DNA of 64,000 bases, taken from assembly GCF_041260155.1 (NCBI RefSeq), contig NC_091948.1, forward strand, positions 5,331,001 to 5,395,000, in the 5' to 3' direction. The stretch comes from Ptychodera flava. Taxonomy: Eukaryota > Hemichordata > Enteropneusta > Ptychoderidae. Position 1 is the stretch's first letter; each line of letters starts with the position of its first letter. This document shows, piece after piece, positions 1-11,994 of the stretch. The notes beneath the pieces were generated by a model, which saw only the letters and a program-made list of their open reading frames with translations, did no database searches and was not told where the DNA came from. Position numbers and translations under genes: made by a program.

Positions 1-858
1 TGTAAACAACAGTGATTGGGGAATGACAAACCCAAAACCTAAACCACACGCATCTGGAAAGTGGCTGTTGCTTATAATCCACAAAGTGTAAATCTGGCAA
101 TGATACACCTCTTCAACACATACCAACACTGTTTCATTCTTGTTTACGGCATGAGGATACACATTTGGAAACAATATCGGTTTTCTCACCATATGTACAT
201 GAAGGAAACAAGTTCCAAAATTTCTGAGCCAAATAGTTTCTTGATGAGAGGTTTAGCTTACTGGATACCATGGTAAAAAATATTTTTGCAAAACCCACCT
301 AAAACATGAGAAACAAAAATTCTACCCTGACCTAAAAGGAAAAGTAAAAGAAAACTAAAATGACAAAATTTTCAAATTGATATTAAAATTAGCCAGGTTT
401 ATAAAATATTTGATTTGCTAATTTTGGTTCTAGATATTCAAACAGAGCTGTCAAAAGCAATGACAAATACAAGCACTTTGAACAAAATGTTGGACACACT
501 CTGTGTAGATCAGTGACAAAACAGCCAACATCAGTTTAACAAGTTTTAGCCATTAAGTTTAAAATAAAACTAGTTCCTTTATTTATGGCTTCAACCTTTA
601 CAAATGGAAATGATTACTTGCTCAAACATCTCATGAATCTGTCACTCGATATTGTCTTCCTTGTCAATATTTTGTTCCTTTTCTGCTAAGTTTTCAACTT
701 TTTTTGAGTTCACTTTTTTGTTATGTTCACTTTTATAGTACCGGTAATGATGTCAAATATAACGAACTACTTTTCCAAAGTTCTCCCCAGATTTGATGAA
801 CATTAAGCCAATCTGTACAAAAGCACAGCAGGGGGCTATCTGAAATCCTTAACATCAT

Positions 859-951
859 TTAACCCTTTCACCACAATGGTTTGGCCCAATCCCATTGTTA
901 TCAATGGTGATTGGAGGACCTGTTGACAAGGGATGGGGATGAGCTGGTTAA
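859..951 (+). mobile_element. Family B TTAA-flanked mini-MITE, copy B1 (93 bp)
   Basis: TTAA at 859-862 and 948-951 bound CCCTTTCACCACAATGGTTT ... GGGATGGGGATGAGCTGG, containing ccattgttatcaatgg and ggacctgtt. No coding capacity. Confidence 0.6.
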
Positions 952-1566
952 AGATCAGATCAATTGTACCACAACTGGAACTTGAAAATTTTGTAAATAA
1001 TAGCCAACATCGAACATACCCTTATGAACTTTGAAGCACAGAGTTATTTATATACACATGTATGTATAAACACACAATGTGAGACAGAAATGTAAGACCA
1101 TTTGACCTTTAGAGACGTGGTGTTTCCATTAGGAATATGTATATAGAGAGGTTTCATGAATAAAATTCAAAATCACTGTGTGCTAAGGATGTAACAGCTC
1201 TGTCAAATGGTTTTTCCTGGCTCAGCGAAAGATCATGCCTGGAGGGGGAGGGGAGGGGGAGAGAAGGGGGATGGAATTAAACACTATTCACCAGATGAAT
1301 TTTTTCTGAAGCATTCAAAACTATTTTCAGCTTCAAATCTTTCCAAAGGTTACCCATTAAGTAAAATCTTCATTCTTGTTTGTTTCTGTTTAATACCTGT
1401 AATATTTTATCAGTTTCAATCGACTGAAAAGAAAATTATTTTGCTACATATTATAACATAGTTCATGCACAAGTGAAAGTTGCATTCCAATTCCCTGTAC
1501 AGCCATGTTTAATATAAATATGAAGGGAATTGTGTATCAAAATCTAGTGGTGAAAGGGCTAGCCTA

Positions 1567-1657
1567 TTAACCAGTTCATCCCCCATTCTCTATGAACAGG
1601 TCCACAATCACCACTGAAACAAAGGGTTTGGGCTACACCATTGTGGTGAAAGGGTTG
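1567..1657 (-). mobile_element. Family B copy B2
   Basis: Reverse-orientation copy: TTAA at 1567-1570, then ccagttcatcccccattc, gaacaggtccacaatcacc and ccattgtggtgaaagggttg. The second TTAA is changed to TTGA. Confidence 0.55.
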
Positions 1658-1839
1658 AAATGAAAAACAAAACAGGCACAGTGACCATGAAAGATGATCA
1701 CTGATCAGTACATTAACACAACAAAAATGAGATTTAAGTCTATACCATATGAAGCCATTTAGTGATTAGGTATTAAATTCCACTTCCAATAGATTTTCAA
1801 AGTTTGTTTGAAATTTGTGTAACGTTGAAACCCAAATTA

Positions 1840-2192
1840 TTAAGGTAGTTTGTGCCTTGAAAATGGACGACTTAAACTTTTGGGTAAACTTTCACCAAAC
1901 AAACTTTAAACCAATCTTTTTAACAGTCAAGAATAAAAATGGGGGGTCACTGTGCAAATTTTGGCACTAAAGAAACAAATTACCTAATATTTACCAATAT
2001 TTGAAATTCAAAATGGCTGCCATCCCTGTGTTATCTCTATCGGAGAAAATAAATTCCCATTATCACATAAGCCGGTGAAAACTTTCTTTTGCTCCGTACA
2101 TGTAAGCTTCAGACTGAGCCCCAATAAGCAGTTGGCCACACAATATTGTAAAAATTTGAGTCTTTTTGCCCCGGTGGCATATTGTACCTTAA
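1840..2192 (+). mobile_element. Family A TTAA-flanked MITE, full-length copy A1 (353 bp)
   Basis: TTAA at 1840-1843 and 2189-2192 bound a sequence that begins GGTAGTTTGTGCC and ends GGCATATTGTACC, i.e. imperfect inverted ends. It has the family landmarks ATTTGAAATTCAAAATGGC and CCATCCCTGTGTTA in the middle. No coding capacity. Length, TTAA flanks and inverted termini suggest a non-autonomous piggyBac-like element; that assignment is inference. Confidence 0.7.
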
Positions 2193-2821
2193 AGCTAACT
2201 GTTATGATTACAATTGAAGTTAATGATAATTATTTTGTCGTTGGAAGAAATGAAACATCAAAGCTTGTGTGCAAGCACAGTGGACAGATTACTAGGAAAC
2301 TTAATGCAATGAATATGTAATGACGGCAGCGGTTTCAGGGAAATTGTTTACGAAAGATTTTTTATTGTGAATTTCCTGTTCCACCTAATGATGAACATAT
2401 CGTGCAATTTGATATTGGGACTTTTATTTAGTATCACGTTCTCTTTGATATCAAATTCTTGTCAACAACAAATGAACAGGGCAGACAGGACATCCTTTGG
2501 TTGTTACAATACAATGTCTATAGTCACAACCTGGGATGCAGATACATGCCGAGACGACTCAAATACCTAACCTATGTAGGTTGGAACTTCATTACAAACT
2601 ATTTGTGTACATCCCGACTTGTTTCTTGATAACGGTACACCAACAATTGTTTCCCCTTGTCAAATCTTTTCAAGTGGTACATATACATACACATACAAAT
2701 ATAGTGACATTTTTTTAAACATTCTGACGGGGTCACGGAATTAAAAAATGAACACATGTATGCCTGGAAAATATTATCTTGTTTCATTTCAGATGCAAAT
2801 TAATGTCATTATTTACTGCTT

Positions 2822-3270
2822 TGAAGGTAGAATCCGCCTTGAAAATTTTTTGTGGTACTGAAATTTTTGTAATAATTTTCTGATCTGCTGCTTGTGTAGA
2901 CTCATTTTAACCCTTTTCACCCCCATTTCCCATTCTAGAGGTCCAGCTTTACCATAAAAAACAATGGGATTGGTTCAAACCATGGGTGGTTAAAGGATTA
3001 AGGCTTGAGGAGCAAATCAATGTTTCACCACTTTGTTTTCGTAATTATCAAAAATCTTGTGTCAGCATGGAATTAATGAAGAGTATAGCAACCACTTGAA
3101 ATTTCAAATATCAGCAAAGTTTAGGTATTTTCAACATAATCCTAGACTTTATACAGTAACCCTGATTTTAATTCCCGGTTATGAAAGAAAATGGTAAGTT
3201 TCCGTTTCCTTGAGTCAAGTTTGAACAAAAGTTAATATAAATCTCTCTTCTGAGCCGCGTATTACCTTAA
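2822..3270 (-). mobile_element. Family A copy A2 interrupted by a nested family B element
   Basis: A family A start (GGTAGAATCCGCC) near 2826 and a family A end (GTATTACC then TTAA at 3267-3270) enclose 449 bp. Removing the B copy at 2907-3001 leaves about 354 bp, the family A length. Diverged family landmarks such as ttgaaatttcaaatat and ccctgatttt are visible in reverse orientation. Confidence 0.55.
2907..3001 (+). mobile_element. Family B copy B3, nested in family A copy A2
   Basis: TTAA at 2907-2910 and 2998-3001 bound cccttttcacccccatttcc ... ccatgggtggttaaaggat, with aacaatgggattggttcaaa inside. Sequence on both sides belongs to one family A copy. Confidence 0.6.
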
Positions 3271-3860
3271 AGCTTTATAATCTGGACACAAAAAACAGGA
3301 CACGTTGCAGGGCAGAAAAATTATGGAACATATGTGTTTATGATCTGCCATGGCAAAAACATTTCACTTGACACTGTAAACCACCCATGTAGCTATCAAA
3401 AACAAACGTAAAACTGCAGAAAGATAGAAATATACAATAAAAACTGATGGTTGGGACCCAGTATCAATTGGTAGCCCCAGCATGTATCTGCCCTTCCACC
3501 CAATCCCTTTTCTAGAATGACATGGTGAAAATTTCTTCACCTGTCAAAGGTAGAGACTGAAATTGCAAACAACTATGTACACATAAAGATATAGACATAG
3601 ATACATACATAGATACACAGATACATACATACATACAAAGATACTTATATACCATGATACAATATACATACAGACATGTACCAAATATACAGACAGACAT
3701 AAAGGCATTACACACACTCATAAATATTCTTTGTAAGTCACATGTACAGCAAAACCTGGTTGAAATTGAAAAGAGTCGAGTGGTGAGATTACAGAACAAT
3801 CGACTGCCAACACTTCATACTGTTACATGTATATTTGCTTTGGGGAACACACATACATAC

Positions 3861-3996
3861 CTCAGGTGGCGGGACAGCATGTAATAGTTTTTCATCTTTC
3901 AGAATACACGAGATGCTGGAGTACCAGCTTATCAGTCCAGATAGACTGTCAAATTGTCTACTGCCAATGTAGTAGTCACCGCAGACTGCTGTGATC
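3861..3996 (-). CDS. RASA1: RASA1 coding exon 3 (second half of SH2)
   Basis: The acceptor ccccag lies just above 3996 and the donor gtatgt starts at 3860. Reading in phase from exon 2 gives [16 protein letters not shown], then a Leu-Ile-Ser-Trp-Tyr helix region, then LLHAVPPPE, ending in phase 0. This matches the human segment CGDYYIGGRRF ... KLLYPVAPPEP. The next expected exon (SH3 domain) was not found between 1 and 3860. The reading frame is too short to stand out by length and was found by extending the SH2 domain. Confidence 0.9.
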
Positions 3997-6900
3997 CTGG
4001 GGACGAGAATAAAATTGAGTTAAATACACAGTTGATGGCTTCACTGTAACCTCGTACCAAGTCAATTGAAGAATGGGGATGGTATATATAATTTTCTTTC
4101 TTTCTTTATCATATATCCTGACTTCATCATAATATTTCTAAACTCCAAGTATCGACCACTTTGTTACCAATATAGATGAGCAAAGTTGCAAAAAACCAGA
4201 AAATGTTGCAGACAAATGAAAAATGACAACATATAGAAACAAAACATTCTAGCATCAAACAACACTTTTGATTGTTTTCAAATAAAGATTAAACAAACTT
4301 TGGATTTCATATGGCTGAGAAAGTTGTAAAATATCCACTTTTTTTTTATCTGAATCCTGATCGGGCTGAAAGAAAGAAGGAAAGCATGTTTGCATATGAC
4401 ATTTTTTGCTAAATTTTCAATTTTGTTTTGATATGACATTGAGATCTGTAAACTACACCTGTGATAAGAATAAAACCAGGAAATTGATGTCACATCATGA
4501 GTGTAATTATATCTTCAGTTTATATGAGATTAATTTTCATTTTGCTATGTGGGTTCACTCTAATTTTCTACTGGAAAAATTATCATGACAAGGAACTTAA
4601 ATTCATACATACAAGTGTTCATGTATAAGAAGTTACTACACACAGAATATCAACAGACAATATACACTGTACACATGTATGATAGAGGGAAAAGATTTCG
4701 TTTTCATTCATTCTTAATCAACAAATGGCAGACTTCAAACCCTTCCATCCCATGTTAATATACAGAGGTCCTAATCTCTCAAGAAACGCTACTGAGTTTC
4801 AGCTGTAATTCATTATGTACCTAGTGAAAGGTTATAATTTCTTGTTTATACTTTGCAGATACTGAAACAAATTTCCTGAACAGTAACTATCGGATACAAG
4901 TTCTTCTCTAAGGTACCAACACAACCTGAAAATGTTAAATTTATATTTGAGTGTCATATACCCTCATGTACACAAAGGATTTTCTAGCATAGCTACATGG
5001 TATAGTTTCTCAGAATCTGTTATCTTAGACCCAGGAAAAAGTTAGTGTATACACTGTACATGTATTATTAACATGCACATTGGGTAAAAAGAAGCTAAAA
5101 ACAGATTACCCATTGAAGTCTAACGTGGGATATTAGCTCTTGAATTAGAAGTACAGCATTGGGTAATGTTTGCTATCAAACTTGTATTTCAGTCAAAAAC
5201 AGGACATCAGAGCTACCAATATGTCACTTTTACCCAAGCAGTGATCTTAAGTAAATGAAGTTATAGAAAGGTATACAATGGCGCTAAATGAGCCTAAACT
5301 TACAGTATGAATATATAGGTGCATGGATTGTAAGACATACAGACAGACAGACCCTCTGAATGTCCACACAGGATGTCTGATTTTTTATTAAGAGTGTTAG
5401 ACTATGTACAAGAGATGAAGTTTTGAGGACAAAAATATCCACTTGAGAATTCCATGAGGAATTGATATATTGAGTTGTTATTTATATGTGGCCCCAAGAA
5501 TAATTACCCCTATATCCTGTCCATATTTTCCCACTTCAACAGTCTCTGTTGTATTTGAAGTTTTCACGGCAATATTTTTTAAACAAGCTATTTCGAGCTA
5601 GAAACTTTTAAATTAGAAGTATGCTATCCTCCCTCAATAAATGCAAAACAAATTCCTACATAAAAGAATGCACTTTCTTAACCTTGCGAGAAAAAATGTA
5701 GACTGAAAAGGCATAAAATTTGTGTTTATTGTTAAATGTATTACTATTAATTAGAGTGTACACCAACTTAACACAAGCAAGAATAACACAGTGAACTTCA
5801 ATTTCTTGGCGGTTCATTTCAAAATTTTTGAGATGGTAGGGCTGTTACTGAATCAATTTTTTCACATATGGGGATGCAGGTGATAGTTTTGGACACTCAC
5901 ATCTTTGCTAGGTGAAAGGGTGCCCTGAGTTGAGTGAGTTCAAATTTGACACAAATATTCACTTAATTTCCAGCTTGCTCTGTTCTCTCTTGCTTGGCAC
6001 TTTGACTACCTGATTGGCAGACTGATTGATCCACTGGTTTGATAAGCCATGCCACTCAGCTGATAAAGTGTTCATTCGTCAAACCAGCTGACCAATCAGG
6101 ATTGCAATATCAACTTTTTTGGATATATTAAAGATTGATGTATTCAAAGCGTGAAATGGTGACGCTTACTTGAAATGATTAATGCCAGTATTTCCTAAAT
6201 ATGACAGGACATAGGAGCCAGGTCGGCGATCGCTTTCCCGGATCAGGTAGCTCCCAGATCTTCCAGCTCCATATAGCCTCTCTTCAGCCGTGTGTCTATC
6301 TAGTTTGCCATGGTACCATCTGATGAAAAATAGGAAAGCCGAGGTATAATGAATGTCAAAATATATATAAATACCTAGTGTCTCTAAACTAAACATGTAA
6401 TGAGCTGCTCATAGTTTACAATAAACCTGAAAAAGAAGGAAAATTCATATTGACAGTCTAAATTATCATCGATGATGAGTACTGAGAATTTTCATAATTG
6501 AACAGTCTGCAAATTTAGACAAAATTGCAAGTCTGTTACAATATAAAATGCAGGAATGGCACTTTTCCCCTCAATCTTTACTTTTTGCAAAAGATTTCAG
6601 GTGTTAAAAATCTTCAAGTCCTTTCTTTTATAGAATTATAAATACTTCACACACATTTCAAGTGAAACACATGATCCACTTAAGTGTTCCTAGATATCGA
6701 TTGCACATGGAGTATGCCACTTTATCTTGTACTTGTTGCTGTTCATTTGAACTCAGCTGGTTATGAAAGAAAGAAAATGTAATTGTTGCTCTATAGTGTA
6801 AACAGGATCTTGCTTCACGTGTAGAAGTTTGGAAGAATGGGCGAGAAATATTCCCATGGATGACAAATATTCCCATGGATGGTATATGTATGTAGAAGAT

Positions 6901-9900
6901 GATTGCTTTGGGCACTGGATTCCAACAAACAGGAAGATGTGAAGAGGTTTTCCATTTCATCCGCCTGATTTACAACATTGGGAATTATCCAAATCAATAA
7001 AACAGAGATTGGAATTCCATCACTCAGATAGTATGTCCATCTGCATCCCTATATTGCTCTTCTGTGTGAGATAATATCAGAGTGTAATGAACTACAACTG
7101 ATTAACCCTTTGAGTGCTGTATTTTTTCCCACCAAAATTTGACTGCAACATTTCACCAATTTTTATGAATTTTTCTGCAACTTTTTTGATAATTTTGGAC
7201 CAAATGGTAACAACATTTCATTGGCCACAGTTCTTTATCAAAATTTTGGCAAAAATCTGACAAAAATTGGTTGAGGTATATTTTATAAGGGCAACAAAAA
7301 TTGACTTTGGTGCCCAAAGGGTTAATGAAACCTTACTTATCGTCAAATAAAGTCTCATCACTCTTGTTCTTACTACAGATCTTGCAAGTTAAGTAAAGTA
7401 GAAACAGGACACAAATATAGGTAAAGTAGAAACAGGACACAAATAGATAAGTGGAAGCAGTAAGAAGGCAATGTTTGTTATTGTGTGGGCGGGATAGTCT
7501 GACTGACAGAAATGAAACACTGAGTGACGTATGTTGAGTGGGTGCCAAACCTTTTAGCCGGTACAACAAGAGATCACCAGCCAAATGATTTCGATATAAA
7601 ACACACATGTGCATGCCCTATATAATTCTCTATTTATAGAAGGGCCACACATCATACCAATCTGAAAAGACATGGATGCTGGTCGGGTTCTGCAGGTTGG
7701 ACAATGCTCCTGCATTGGGAAATGATGTCACTTCTGATATAAAAAAAAACATGGCTACTTATCAGTGACTTTACAGATACATGAATAACCTTGTCCCTAT
7801 CACACACTGATCTTCCATAATTACTTGTGGTAGAGTTCAAACACTTGAGAAATCATGTATATGTGAAAATATTGATAATAATTTTCAACTCATTTTCATG
7901 AAAAATTCCTGGCTTTAATATAATCAAAATGTGGCATTCATGAGTCATAAGTATGAAGAGTTGAAATAAATAAAAAATAGACATACAGATATACATAAAG
8001 TATATGTACATATATACATACACACAAATACATGTATACACACACATATATATAGAGGACTAAAATCCTTGTTGAGCCCTCAGAAAACAACTTGGCCATA
8101 GAGAATGCTGTTGCATGTAAAGAATAATTTGTTAATTTGTTCTATGGGTGTAATATCAGATAATTTGATCTTAATTTCTGTACTAAACCTTTTCACGCCT
8201 GACTTTGTCATGCGCACCAACATAAAGACGGTATTGTGTCATATTTTGGATTCCTTCTTGACAAGATCAGTAAAATCACCAACAGTAAACATATGTTTTC
8301 TGACACCAGAATACAATAGGACTTTACTCTTACTAAACAATCTCACCATTTAGAACCTTTTCATGTGGGGGATGTGGTATCAAAACGTGTGTATCGCAGC
8401 CACATGTGCCAAGTAAAAGCAACTGTCAGTGAGATCACATTATTGATCAGGCACAGATATCTTGGGCGTTTATCTATCTCGATAATATTTCTAGGTATTA
8501 AAAAAATGTAAAAAGTTTTGCGAAAAATTTTATAAGATTTTATTGTAAAGACTGACAGTGGTATATCCAGTACATCAGCTCTATAACCAAGGGATGGACT
8601 TTGATGTGCAAACTTGATCAGTAAAGCTACCTAGGTACAAAATGTAGCACTGTTATCAGGACAACAATCGAACATGATTACAAGATTGCAAAATGTTTCA
8701 CAATACATGAATTATTAGAAGTTACAGACACAATGATGGGTACAACATGTGTCTGTAACATTGTAAGCAGGTAAGCTGACAGACAATACAGGTGATGCCA
8801 GACAATGTAATATGCTGACAAGCAGATGAACAGTATTTCTTATTTAAGTTATGAAACAAACAAACATAACCACGATATGGCCCCTTGTCCCATGCATGAG
8901 CAGTTGGCATCTCATCCATGCTCACAAATCTTACAGTAATGTATTTCATATGGTGAAGTTGATAGCATAAAACAACAATTACAAAATGAAAAAAAGTCAG
9001 ACGTACGAATAAAAATTCAACAAATAAATAAATAGGATATGACTGTGTTCTTTTCCTAGAACTTTCTATTACTTCCAAAGATGACATCTTTCCTGAATAT
9101 GATATTTCATATCAACAAGAATTTTTTTTTTGAATTATGATATAATCAGGATCAATACTATAAGTATTTATTTTTAACCAGAATTTGATGATGTAACCTG
9201 TATTTATAAAACTAATTTCACTTTTACAGGAGATATCTACAGTGGACATCAAGCAAAAATGGGAAAGATTCAAGGATTCCTGTCCTGGCTTGGCCTAACA
9301 TCAGAAGTTGCATTTGACTCAAGCATTGACAAATTTTGATCCATTTTTCAATTTTTTTATATTGACATTTGTGGTCTTTGTGAAAAAAAATCAACCACAC
9401 AAACAAGATTTGTGTCCAGCATCCATTCAGATTCCATCTTGTTCAACACCACCACTCTGACACAAAAGCTAACAAAACAGTTGATCCCTTTGAAGTTTCA
9501 ATCTCAAAATTTAATTTAATCTGATGGCCTAACTCGATAAATTTATTTCTAACTCTGTATACTGTAAGATAAAGTTGTACATCAGAGAACATACATGTAC
9601 ATTGGCTGTGATGTTAATATAATCTGTAGAATTATACGTAACTAACAACACAGAGACCAGCTACTGAAATTTCAACAATGCAAATCAGTGACCAGTGTAG
9701 ACTTTCACAAGGTTAAACCTACAGACCTACAGAATGGCCACGTTCACAGCATCAAGATACCTTGACTGAGGAATTCTGGTTATTTTTGCCAAAATGTCAG
9801 CTTGTGGATTGTAATTCAATATGGAATGAAATCATTGGATTACCAATGAAGAAGGAAAACTCAAGGTTATTAATCACATACTGTGCTTCATTCATGGCAC

Positions 9901-10442
9901 ACTCAGAGCAATTGCTTTAATAATCTGACAACCTGGATTAATGAAAAGGAACTACAACTGAACAAAAAAATTTGCTTGGGCTCGGTTGATAAATACCAAA
10001 ATATCTTCATTAAAACTACACATCTATCCCAAAGTTGACAAGCGGTTTGTGGAGTAACGAAAGTAGGCTAGCGGAATGTGTCAGGCGTATTGTTGGCATC
10101 TTTTTCAATGTCACACTGACTGGTTGCCATGTACTGGGCTAACCCATACACTGTCCTTTAGAATTCTCTATGAAACTGACTGCATGGCATTGACACGGCT
10201 CCCCATACCGGCAACATACACTAACTGATATGTACTTGGGATTAAAATAACTTTACTGCTACATGGTCTGAAAATACACTTAATATTATGAAATGAAATT
10301 TTGGGCTGCTACTAACAGTCTTAAAGCCAATATTCAAATAAAATTCCTGGCAGCTATCAACAATCTTTCAGATATATATGTAAATATATACTTTATCTTT
10401 TCATGACAATAAACAATCTTTGGTATTTACAATATGTAAATA

Positions 10443-10514
<72 letters not shown>

Positions 10515-10540
10515 ATCACAATTGAGACACCAGAAAATAT

Positions 10541-10638
<98 letters not shown>

Positions 10639-11994
10639 TTATATGTGCAAAAACACAAAATTATATATATCTATAATTATGTATACTGCCTTTTAAATTA
10701 TATAATACATGAAACTATATCATGTTTTATATACACACAAACAAATAAACAAACAAAAAAACCACATAAATATGTACTTATGTGTATAATGTACATATGT
10801 GTCTGTGTGATATCAGTACATGTACTTGTATGTACATAACAGTACAACTTTACTCTAAGAAGAGAAACTATGGGAATGTATAACTGACAGACAAAAGTTC
10901 CCTTGGTCCTCTAGCAATATTCCATTTAAATCCAGCATGTCAAGTTTTCAACACAGGTCATGATGGATGACACAGCAACCTACCTGTGGCGGTTTTTGAA
11001 GGCATGGGAAATCTTATTGTATGAGTATATCCTGGTGTCGCCTAAAGTTTTGTACAGAGCAATCCAGCAGAGTGAAAGTGTGTGAGAACAAGTACTCCAG
11101 TATTCGCTCCAAGACTTGCGATTCCTACCCTTCCAAGGTATGTTCAGTTCGGCCACAAGAAAGTCCAAACACGAACTGTCATCGTCAATGTCACTTGGTA
11201 TAACTGCCCATGACATGGCTACTTGGTTGAGTTTCTACAACTTTCACTATCCCTTAGTTACAACTCGTGTGGTCATAATCCTACAGTAGATTTGTGCTAT
11301 GTTAGGTGTGTAAAAGTCTGCGGTGGGCCAAGCATCAATGAATGCTGTGATGTCATCAGGAAGGAGGAGCTAACGGCCCCTCCCACATCAAACAGATAGA
11401 TCACAATAACATCATTTCCGTTGAAGGCCTCTTCGGCTCCACTTCAAATAACACAATGACTATTCATTACCAAGTAACAATGTAACAGCCGTGACCCCAG
11501 ATTACGTCTGCACAGGAAGTATGACTGTGACCTCTAACGCCGTCTGACAAAATCAAACGTCGTCATTGAAAATAAAAATTCGGGGTTTTAGACGTAGTTT
11601 TTGCCGACCGGCAAGAAGACCATGTAGAAGCAATAGTGGGATTACATAGCACGTCTGTCATCGTTATACCTTATTCGACTTCAGTAGGAAATGTGAAAAA
11701 CACATACAGTCTGTTTGCTTATGCTGTGGTTTGAGTGGGCGGGAATGTTAGACCTAACATCAATACACTGAGGTTCGGTGACAATATCGACGTACTGAAC
11801 AAAATTTCTGGCTCTACTTACTCGTTTTCCGGGGGTGCTGTCGAGTTGATATCAACGGTTTCGTCGAAGCTCACTGAGCCACCTTCAAATGGGTCAAACT
11901 CGTCGTGGATGGTGAGGTCTTGGAGTTCCTCAGAGCTGCGATTAAGTGGCGCGTAGTGATGAGAGTTTATCGAACCACGGCAGTTCGCCGCCAT
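3861..11994 (-). CDS. RASA1: RASA1 (p120 Ras GTPase-activating protein), 5' part, three coding exons
   Basis: Family role (known): RASA1 is a cytosolic GTPase-activating protein that stimulates GTP hydrolysis by Ras and is recruited to phosphotyrosines on activated receptors through SH2-SH3-SH2 modules. Seen: exons 11994-11822, 6319-6170 and 3996-3861 join in phase (173, 150 and 136 bp) into 153 codons: about 58 aa of N-terminal leader and then the whole first SH2 domain. Diagnostic stretches are WYHGKLDR, the phosphotyrosine-binding YLIRES (Arg about residue 85), DRRPGSY and CGDYYIG, all closely matching vertebrate RASA1. All three donors and acceptors are GT/AG. The SH3, second SH2, PH, C2 and GAP exons are not in the window and must lie beyond its left end. 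The leader is far shorter than the roughly 180 residues of human RASA1 and lacks its Gly/Ala-rich tract. The gene is head-to-head with BUD22. Confidence 0.9.
3997..6169 (-). other. RASA1 intron 2
   Basis: An intron of 2,173 bp splitting the SH2 domain after the start of the Lys codon. A/T-rich, with no recognised repeat or exon. Confidence 0.8.
6170..6319 (-). CDS. RASA1: RASA1 coding exon 2 (first half of SH2)
   Basis: The acceptor cag lies at 6322-6320 and the donor gtaagc starts at 6169. The exon encodes strand A through strand D of the first SH2 domain: [13 protein letters not shown], the YLIRES phosphate-binding motif, DRRPGSY and the start of INHFK. It ends two bases into the Lys codon (phase 2), which exon 3 completes. 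Only RasGAP SH2 domains are known to me to carry WYHGKLDR with RESDRRPGS. Confidence 0.93.
7102..7325 (+). mobile_element. Family C TTAA-flanked MITE, copy C1 (224 bp) in RASA1 intron 1
   Basis: TTAA CCCTTTGAGTGC opens and GGTGCCCAAAGGG TTAA closes the element. The interior is A/T-rich with cccaccaaaattt, gataattttggaccaaatgg and catttcattggccacag. Intact TTAA on both sides and CCCTTTG inverted ends support a piggyBac-type MITE. Confidence 0.7.
10441..10638. repeat. AT microsatellites and adjoining GT run in RASA1 intron 1
   Basis: Two AT arrays (10441-10511 and about 10546-10620) are separated by 35 bp of unique sequence. The second passes directly into GT repeats (10621-10638). Confidence 0.95.
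11822..11994 (-). CDS. RASA1: RASA1 coding exon 1 (N-terminal leader)
   Basis: The ATG at 11994-11992 has a good context (A at -3, G at +4: aaaATGGCGG). The same frame stays open upstream to a GTG near 12066 but contains no earlier ATG, so this start is preferred. The exon encodes an acidic leader ending in STAPPEN plus two bases of a Glu codon, followed by an ideal donor gtaagt (11821-11816). The leftover GA joins the first base of the SH2 exon to give ...APPENE-WYHGKL. This parallels the human ...LTAPPTNQ-WYHGKL boundary and is the main evidence that this exon belongs to RASA1. Confidence 0.85.

Larger units (their letters stand above)
1..3860 (-). other. RASA1 intron 3 (to left edge), no exon found
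   Basis: Non-coding. It contains family A copies A1 and A2, family B copies B1-B3, a G-rich run near 1243 and a CATA/GATA-rich stretch near 3582-3645. I looked on the minus strand for the SH3-encoding exon that should follow and did not find it. Confidence 0.6.
6320..11821 (-). other. RASA1 intron 1
   Basis: An intron of 5,502 bp containing family C copy C1 and the AT/GT microsatellites. A 78-codon minus-strand open stretch at 10980-11216 ends at a good donor (see findings) but is not needed for the RASA1 protein. Confidence 0.8.

Noticed and set aside
8190..8350. Possible family B-like stretch (accttttcacgcctgacttt)
   Set aside because: Only the first few bases resemble family B; the core and the other end are absent.
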